Origin: Calliopum simillimum | Lineage: Eukaryota; Arthropoda; Insecta; Diptera; Lauxaniidae | Direction: 5' to 3' | Assembly (NCBI GenBank): GCA_951812925.1 | Contig: OX638370.1 | Coordinates: forward strand, 24,109,964-24,173,963 | DNA length: 64,000 bases | Notes under the pieces: generated by a model | Databases searched by the model: none | Told to the model about the DNA's origin: nothing | The model's input: only the letters and a program-made list of their open reading frames with translations | Shown: positions 57,727 through 64,000 of the stretch, one piece after another | Position numbering within the stretch: the first letter of the stretch is position 1 | Layout: the number at the start of each line of letters is the position of its first letter | Translations under genes and position numbers: made by a program

Positions 57727-58120
57727 AACCCTACACCCAGTGAATATTTGGCGTGGAAGATATTAAAAAGTATATATATTCTTGATCAGCGTCAACTCCT
57801 GAGTCGATATATAATTATGTCCGACTGTCTGGCTGTGCTTGGAAATATATTTTTTGAGAAAACTGAGCAAGATAATTAAGTGAAAGTCGTCGTAAAAGTT
57901 AACTCGTGGGATTAAAAACGAGCAAAATCGGTCAACGCCTACCGCCCATACAAAAAATATATTCAAAATGTTACTTTAGGAGTATTTTTCACTGCAATGT
58001 AACCGAAATACACATAAATACTACGAATTATATGCATAAGCTCTGAGTGAATTCTAACACGTGGGCGTGGCACCTCCCATATAAGCAAAAGCTTCAAAAC
58101 ACTACACTGAAAGTGTTTTT
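57727..58120 (-). repeat. Dispersed repeat, copy 2 (inverted relative to 11225)
   Basis: The reverse complement matches 11385-11845: CTTTTGCTTATATGGGAG, GTGCCACGCCCAC, AAAATACTCCTAAAG, TTTTTTGTATGGGCGGTAG, TTGACCGATTTTGCTC, ATATCGACTCAGGAG, GACGCTGATCAAGAATATAT and GGGTGTAGGGT. It lacks the CAGCCAG expansion of copy 1. The open frame at 57763-57966 corresponds to the one at 11543-11824 and is likewise not considered a gene. Confidence 0.8.
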
Positions 58121-58989
58121 GGTCGTAGATATGTTTTGCGTTATATTCTTATAAAAAAAGAATTGCTTACGAGTTGCTGGATGGATTGCAATAAATCTGG
58201 TTTTACATACTTACAAAAGATATCCTTTATAAGTTCACCAAATCATACACCTTTGTTTCACTTTCAATTCAACACTCAACTTTTCAATGTTAAACGCATC
58301 ACAGCGATAAGACAATGATATTTTTTTGTAATCAAATACGACTCCATCGACCTTGAATGGGGGCTGGCATTGAATCCTTTTGAAATTATGATGACAAAAA
58401 CAAAAAAAAAAACACCAGCTTTCAAGAAAAGTCCATTAAAATCAACGATTTTTCTCGGTTTTTTTTTTTTTTTTTTTTTCACGAGCTTAACATTTTTAAT
58501 TGTTCGCAAGATTTGCCGCAATTAAATCTTAACTTTAACCCTTAAGCACAGAAACTTTCTCTCTGGATGGTTGAATGAATTGTTTAGTTTGTTATCCTTA
58601 CATTTCTGCTTGCATGCACATGAATGCAAGACAACAAGTAACAGGGATAACAACAACAGCAACAAGAACAAGAATTACAAAAGAAGGCATGACAGTAAGA
58701 ACCACATTCAACTGAATTCAGTTATATGTATGTATGGATTTAGTACTTGCCGTAGAAGTAGTAGTAAAAAACATGTGTCACTTCACAGCAGGCGGCATCA
58801 GCAGGTTCTGATTATCCTGTTTGTACTATGTGTCCTGTCCCTTTTATAATTCCTCGGTTGCTGCTTCGGCCCTCCCTATCTTTTAAGCGTTGAGTTTTGT
58901 ATGCAGACAGCGTTTAAAAGCATCGTCTCGTATTGTTGTCTGCGCTAAGGAATGATATGTTTCACACATAAAAAGGACAAAAGAAGCAC
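58121..58989. other. Non-coding spacer
   Basis: No gene is supported. CAA-rich and AAC-rich runs lie at 58636-58680 and a poly-T run at 58459-58480. Confidence 0.4.
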
Positions 58990-59197
58990 ATTGGTGACAG
59001 TGGCGGATCCAGGGGGGGGGGCGATGGGGGCGATCGCCCTCCCCTCTCAAACCAAGTGATAACATTTTTTTTTAAATTATAATATAATATTATGTAAAGA
59101 TTTCGAAAACATTCTGCTTTTTTTTTTAAATGTATAATAATATAATATAATATAATAATACAGATTATTATATATTTAAATAATCTGCTAGTCTCTA

Positions 59198-61174
59198 ATG
59201 TCTGCGAAACAATTCTTAAAAGTTATTGAAAACCCAAATTTAGATATTGTCAATCAAGTCGATAATGAGAGGTTGAAACAGGTGTTGGAAAATCGAAATC
59301 ATTTAAGACGAATAGGTGAATGCATAAATTATCTTGGTAGACAAGGTCTACCTTTTCGAGGTCATCGTGACGATGAAAATTAAACTTTAATACTTCTGAT
59401 AGCCTTATTAACGAGGGAAATTTTAGAGAGTTATTAAGGTTTCGAATTCAAAGTGGGGATTTAGAATTGAAAAATCATCTTGAACAATCTTTATCTCGAG
59501 CAACATTTATAAGTAAGACCACGCAGGATGAGATTATTAATTGCTTTGGAGAAGAAATTTTGTGCGAAGTTATAAGTCGAATCAAAGAAGCTAATTTTTA
59601 GATTACCGGACATAATCCCAACGGACATAATCCCCATTTCGTAAATGTCCGTAAATTGTTCGGTCATAATCCCCATTTTGGTCATGGGGGTTATGTCCGC
59701 AAATTTTTCGGACATAATCCCAATGGGGGTTATGCAGTAATCCATTTAAAAAATTTATAAAGTGTTGGACGTTATAGACTGATCCGCGGCCGAAGGCCTC
59801 CGCGAAGCCGGTGTTGTATTTTTGGGAGTTTTAAATCTTGAGCTGCGGCCGCAGGCCTCCCACTTACCCCTACCCTTATGTAAAATTACTGTGGCTAGCA
59901 AACTAGGTGTTGTATATATTATAGACTGATCAGCGGCTTAAAGCCGCCGCGGAAACAGTATTGGAATTTTCGGGAGTTGTAAATCCTGAGCAGCGGCTGT
60001 TGTCAATAATAAAATATCGTTATTGGGATTATGCCCATTTTTTCCTGGGGATTATGTTCGAAACATTTGCGGACATAGTCCCCATTTCTAAAATGGGGAC
60101 TATGTCCGAATTATTGGCGGAATCCCCATTCACGAAATGGGGATTATGTCCGTGGGGACTATGTCACGGCACCTTATTTTTATAGTGTAATGTTTGACGA
60201 GACTACAGATATTGCTCATATCTCTCAAATGACACTGGTAGTAAGATATTTATACAAAGGCAAAGTTAGAGAAGATTTCATTCAATTCGAATAAAACTGA
60301 TTGTGAAATAGACAATGAAATTAAAGTAACAGGTTATAGCTTAGGTCAAGTTGTATTAGAAACTTTGAAAAAAGCAACTTTAGATGTTAGCTATTGCATA
60401 GGCTTGACTAAAGATGGCTGCTCTGTAATGGTTTCTGAAACTGTTGGTGCGGTAATTACCCTAAAAAGTGCTTTAACCGTATTTTAAATCTTTCAATTGG
60501 TAAATCTTCATCAGTACAACAATTGGAACGATGAAAGAAGTGATTTCTTTTTAAAAGCTTCGTCAAAACGCAATGCAGTTCTTAAAAATATAATGGAACA
60601 TCAGTTTATTGGTTTATGCGAGATGAGATGGGTTGAACGTCACAACGGAGCTCTTCAATTTCGAGAATCTCTACCGAAAATTCACGAATGCCTTGACGAT
60701 ATATCTTCGTGGAGGGACCTTCAGACTGCTGCAAAGGCAAAAATATTAAAATCTGCTATATCTGACTCTGGCTTTCTTGTGTCGACCGTTTGCTTATCAG
60801 AAGTACTTTCTTGCACTTTGCCATTAAGTCGTTTTTTTCAAAAATCAAAACAAGACCTAAAATCAGCACGTGATATGCTAAATGATGTTTTAAAGGTTTT
60901 GAATCGAAAGCGCGAAAAATGTAATGAAACGTTTTCAAGTTTGTATGACGAAATTTGTGGCATTGCTAATGAACTCGGTATAGAAATGAAACTTCCTCGG
61001 CTGGCGCAAAAGCAACGAAATCGAGCAAATTATCCATGTCAAAATCCTCAGGACTATTTTAGTCGATCTATATACATACCGATAATAGATACCATCATGG
61101 AAGATTTAAAATCTCGCTTTCCTGAAGAGACGCTAAATTTATACAGTTTTTCAATAATATTTCCTGAAGTATGA
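59198..61174 (+). pseudogene. hAT transposase (DUF4371 / ZMYM-like), broken
   Basis: The first segment, ATG 59198, contains RRIGECINYLGRQGLPFRGH, a signature of DUF4371-type hAT proteins. A frameshift follows near 59380. The next segment (about 59395-59600) ends GEEILCEVISRIKEANF, then comes the nested element. Translation resumes with YSVMFDETTDIAHISQMTLV (60180-60240), the FDETTD motif carrying catalytic acidic residues. A second frame break lies near 60285, and a stop at about 60485 marks a third. The last segment, up to 61174, has the conserved LCEMRWVERHNGALQFRE motif. The C-terminal hAT dimerisation domain is missing. Not functional. Confidence 0.85.
59601..60175. mobile_element. 575-bp palindromic element nested in the hAT transposase
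   Basis: Bounded by ATTTTTA on both sides (59594-59600 and 60176-60182). Removing the element plus one ATTTTTA copy joins ...EANF to YSVMFDETTD in frame, which confirms the insertion boundaries. The ends are imperfect inverted repeats built from GGACATAATCCCCA-type units (several at 59607-59730 and 60020-60168, in both orientations). The core holds two related GC-rich blocks with palindromes (GCGGCCGAAGGCCTCCGC near 59786; GCGGCTTAAAGCCGC near 59933), each followed by TTTTCGGGAGTTGTAAATC-like text. No coding frame. The family was not recognised. Confidence 0.85.
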
Positions 61175-61254
61175 GAAAAATCTGATGAAGAGTCTAGAAA
61201 TGTGGTCAATCGGCCCCCCCTCTTGACAGCGCTGGATCCGCCACTGATTGGTGA

Positions 61255-61730
61255 GACCATACTGAAAAAATTATTCCCTCCGATATTTTGAATATCGAGA
61301 TTTTAAGCAATTTTCTTTTAAATTGTCGTTGCAATTTGATAGATTTTGCACACTAGATTGTGATGCAATCGATATCACAACTAATTTCAATCTCTTAAAG
61401 AAAATCTTTAGTATAATTCACTTCTTTTTAAATCTTCACAACACACAAAACTAAATTACACTGTAATCAAACCAACACTGACCTAACTGGTTGCAATATT
61501 AAAATCTTTGAGTAAGATATTGAAAATGCTTAACCTCGTCAACGTTCCCTTACGTTGCTCTCAACCACACCCAAAATTTGCATTCTAGCTACTTTCGTTT
61601 AAAGCTGCATAGTAGGCACAGCACAATCAACAGTTCTCGTTATTTCTCTTTACCACATTCACAGTGTACACTGAAATTTATTTGGCTATAACTATTGCTT
61701 AACCTTTGCTTTGCAGATTTTTATGAAAGT
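61255..61730. other. Non-coding spacer
   Basis: No gene or repeat was recognised. AT-rich, directly after the hAT target duplication. Confidence 0.4.
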
Positions 61731-63300
61731 GGAAAAATGTTGCAGAAATGGAAAAATGCTGCAATAGTCGAAAAATGTTGAAAAGGTCGAAAAATTTAGA
61801 AAAAGTTGAAAAATGTTGCAAAAGGCGAAAAATTTAGAGAGTCGAAAAATGTTGCAAAGTGGAAAAATGTTTCAAAAATGGACTGGCATAGCCAAAAACT
61901 GTTGCAATAGTCGAAAAATGCAGAAGAAGTGGAAGAATGTTGCAGAAGTCTAAAAATTTTGATAAAGTAGGCACACGGACGGAAAGTGGAAGAATGTTGC
62001 AGAAGTGGAAAAATGATTATATAATTGAAAAATGTTGCAAAAGTCTGAAAGTGTTGCAGAAGCCTAAAAATATTCAATTAGTCGAATAGTGTTGGAAAGT
62101 TCAAAAAATATTTACAAAGTCAAAAAATTTGGAAAAAGTTTAAAAATGCTGATAAAGTCGAATAATGTTGGAAAGTTCGAAAACTGTTTACAAAGTCGAA
62201 AAATGTTGAAGACTTCCAAAAATGTTGGAAATGGAATGCTTGGAAAGCTCAAAAAATTTTTAGAAAGTCTAATAATGTTGAAAAATGGAAATTACCAAAA
62301 ATGTTGATAACGCCGAAAAATGCTGAAAAGTCCAAATATGTTTACAAAGTCGAAAAACGTTCAAAAATTATAAAAATGTTGATAAAGTCGAAAAATTTTG
62401 AGACATTCTAAAAATGTTGACAGAGTCGCAAAACGTTAAAAATTTTCAAAAATATTGATAAAATCGAAAAATTTTGAAAATTTACATAATGTTGATAACG
62501 CCGAAAAATGTTGATGAGTTCCAATAGTGTCGATAAAGTTCAAAAATGCTGATAAAATCGAAAAATATTGGAAAGTTCAAAAAATGTTGGAGAATTCCAA
62601 AAATGTTAATAAAATCCAAAAATGTTAAAAAGTTCCAAAAATGTTGATAAAGTTTAAAAATGCCGATAAAGTCAAAAAATGTTGTTAAGTTCAAAAAATA
62701 TTTACAAATTTTAAAAATGCTAATTAAGTCAAAAATTCTAAAAAATTCCAAAAATGTTGACAAGCTCGAAAAATGTTGAAAAGTTCCAAAAATGTTGATA
62801 AAGTCGAAAAATAGTTAAAAGTTCCAAAAAAGTTAAAAATGCTGATAAAATCGAAACATTATGGAAAGATCAAAAAATGTCTACAAAGCCGAAAAATGTT
62901 GATAAAGTCCAAAAATTTTGAAAAATTAAAAAAATGTTGACAAAGTCGAAAAATGTTTAAAAGTTCAAAAAATGCTGATAAAGACATAAAATGTTGCAAA
63001 AGTTTTAAAAGTCAAAAAATGTAGAGGAAGTGCAAAAATTCCAACAAAGTAATAAATGTTGAGAATGTCGAAAAATGTTGTGGATGCGCCAAGAACCTGA
63101 CAAAGTCGAAAAATGTGGCAATAATTTGAAATTTTAGAAAAAGCCGAAAAAATGTTGAGCGTCGAAAACTGCTGCAAAGTTCAGAAAACTTTAATAAAAA
63201 TTGAAAAACTCGAAAAATGTTGTAGAGTTTCAAAAATGTTGCAGCCGTCAAAAAATGTTGCGAAAGTCTAAATATGTGAAATGTCGACTTAGTCCAAAAA
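61731..63300 (+). repeat. Degenerate roughly 20-bp minisatellite (GTCGAAAAATGTTGxxAAA)
   Basis: About 1.57 kb of loosely tandem units of 18-22 bp: GTCGAAAAATGTTGATAAA, GTTCCAAAAATGTTGATAAA and GTTGCAGAAGTCGAAAAATG variants. Sub-regions differ: TTGCA(G/A)AAGT dominates before 62090 and after 63000, TTGATAAAGTC between. The heavy divergence contrasts with the perfect 11-bp satellite. Minus-strand open frames here (FNxFxTFFDFINIF-like) are repeat artefacts. Confidence 0.85.
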
Positions 63301-64000
63301 TGTCTTTTGTATTACAACCATACTTTAATCACCTTTGAGACTATGAGAAGACGCTGGCAATGCTAAGGCCATTAAATAAGAATAGACGTAAACGATGTTG
63401 GTCTATGAGTGAAGGAAGACTTAAGTTGAGGAAATACTTTTTACCAAATGATAGAAAACGATGTGACAACAATCGAGCAGAATAGACAAAATAAAAAGCA
63501 ACGAGAAAGGAAACAGAATAGTGACGGGACTATATGCTTTTAAGTCTTAAATACACACAAAAAATATTGAACATAATATTTATGCATTTAGGCATTCATA
63601 CACCGAAATTCATTGATTTTCAAATCAAAATTTTTCATTAAAATTTTTTGATTTTAAGAACGATTCATTAATCGTAAGTACATGAGTTCATAAATATTTT
63701 TCTATGAAGAATTTTTTTATGAACTTCCGTTCTTAAATTTTAAGAATTTTTTCGTACGAATAACAACGTTTCATAAATCTACAGATACAAATTTTATGCA
63801 TGTTTACATAAAATTAAACAAAACGTTCATAAATTTTAAGTAAAAGTGTCATCAATTTGAATTTTTATTTTTTGGTTGTATTCTTATTCCTCTTTTGGTT
63901 CTAGACTGGTTTATGCTAAATTTGAAATAAAGTATTGTTGAAAGTTCCTTCCTATGTGGCTCACACCATCATGCTATGAGTGTGTGTGTATTCTCCTGGA
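63301..64000. other. Non-coding spacer
   Basis: No gene is supported. 63620-63760 has inverted phrases (TTTTGATTTTAAGAACG and CGTTCTTAAATTTTAAGAA) that may mark a small AT-rich MITE. Confidence 0.35.

Larger units (their letters stand above)
58998..61246 (+). mobile_element. hAT transposon with perfect 8-bp target duplication
   Basis: A 2249-bp element with 15-bp terminal inverted repeats CAGTGGCGGATCCAG / CTGGATCCGCCACTG, flanked by ATTGGTGA on both sides (58990-58997 and 61247-61254). The 8-bp duplication and CAG-type ends are standard for hAT. Inside is a broken DUF4371/zinc-finger-MYM-like hAT transposase, itself interrupted by a nested 575-bp element. A poly-G tract follows the left repeat and a poly-C tract precedes the right one. 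The perfect duplication implies a fairly recent insertion, although the transposase is already defective. Confidence 0.95.

Noticed and set aside
61796..63251. Minus-strand frames rich in Phe/Ile/Asn (FxTFFDFINIF)
   Set aside because: Translation of the degenerate 20-bp minisatellite.
1..64000. CRISPR arrays, bacterial operons, riboswitches or phage genes
   Set aside because: None seen. Repeats lack the repeat-spacer pattern, and the window is clearly eukaryotic nuclear DNA.

Overview
This window looks like AT-rich, repeat-dense nuclear DNA from a fly (Diptera, probably a higher brachyceran). The evidence is a diptericin-like antimicrobial peptide gene, dipteran-style transposons (hAT, piggyBac-like, Transib-like, several non-LTR retrotransposons), many fold-back repeats and very long simple satellites. 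One run of exactly 200 N marks a scaffold gap of unknown size, so order across 30556-30755 is not supported by sequence. The species cannot be fixed from the sequence alone.

Layout. 1-4115 holds degenerate tandem and fold-back repeats. 4117-8600 is a nearly intact non-LTR retrotransposon on the minus strand. Its ORF1 and ORF2 lie in one frame, separated by a single TAA in a tobamovirus-type readthrough context, and ORF2 has no ATG before its endonuclease domain. 10968-11850 has a MITE and a dispersed repeat. 15288-15877 is a 590-bp (TTAGG)n array, and 16660-17901 is a decayed piggyBac-like element with TTAA target sites. 20429-20834 is the only convincing host gene seen: a compact TATA/Inr promoter, a 93-codon secreted glycine-rich diptericin/attacin-like peptide, and polyA signals, all on the minus strand. 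About 200 bp upstream of its promoter starts a 6.86-kb, almost perfect 11-bp satellite (21028-27890).

29880-37440 contains CTCATGA-type tandem arrays, the N gap, a 1.1-kb fold-back and a 4.4-kb inverted repeat whose arms carry tRNA-like Pol III modules. 40126-41049 is a 7-bp minisatellite. 43105-44494 is a broken RNase-H-bearing non-LTR element ending in CCTAA repeats, and 47645-48590 is a dead reverse transcriptase relic. 53418-54571 is a Transib-like fold-back with RAG-signal-like ends. 56400-58120 holds further palindromic and dispersed repeats. 58998-61246 is a hAT element with a perfect 8-bp target duplication and a second element nested inside its transposase. 61731-63300 is a degenerate minisatellite.

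Annotated host coding content is therefore minimal. The rest is best read as intergenic or intronic DNA built by successive transposon insertions and satellite expansion.
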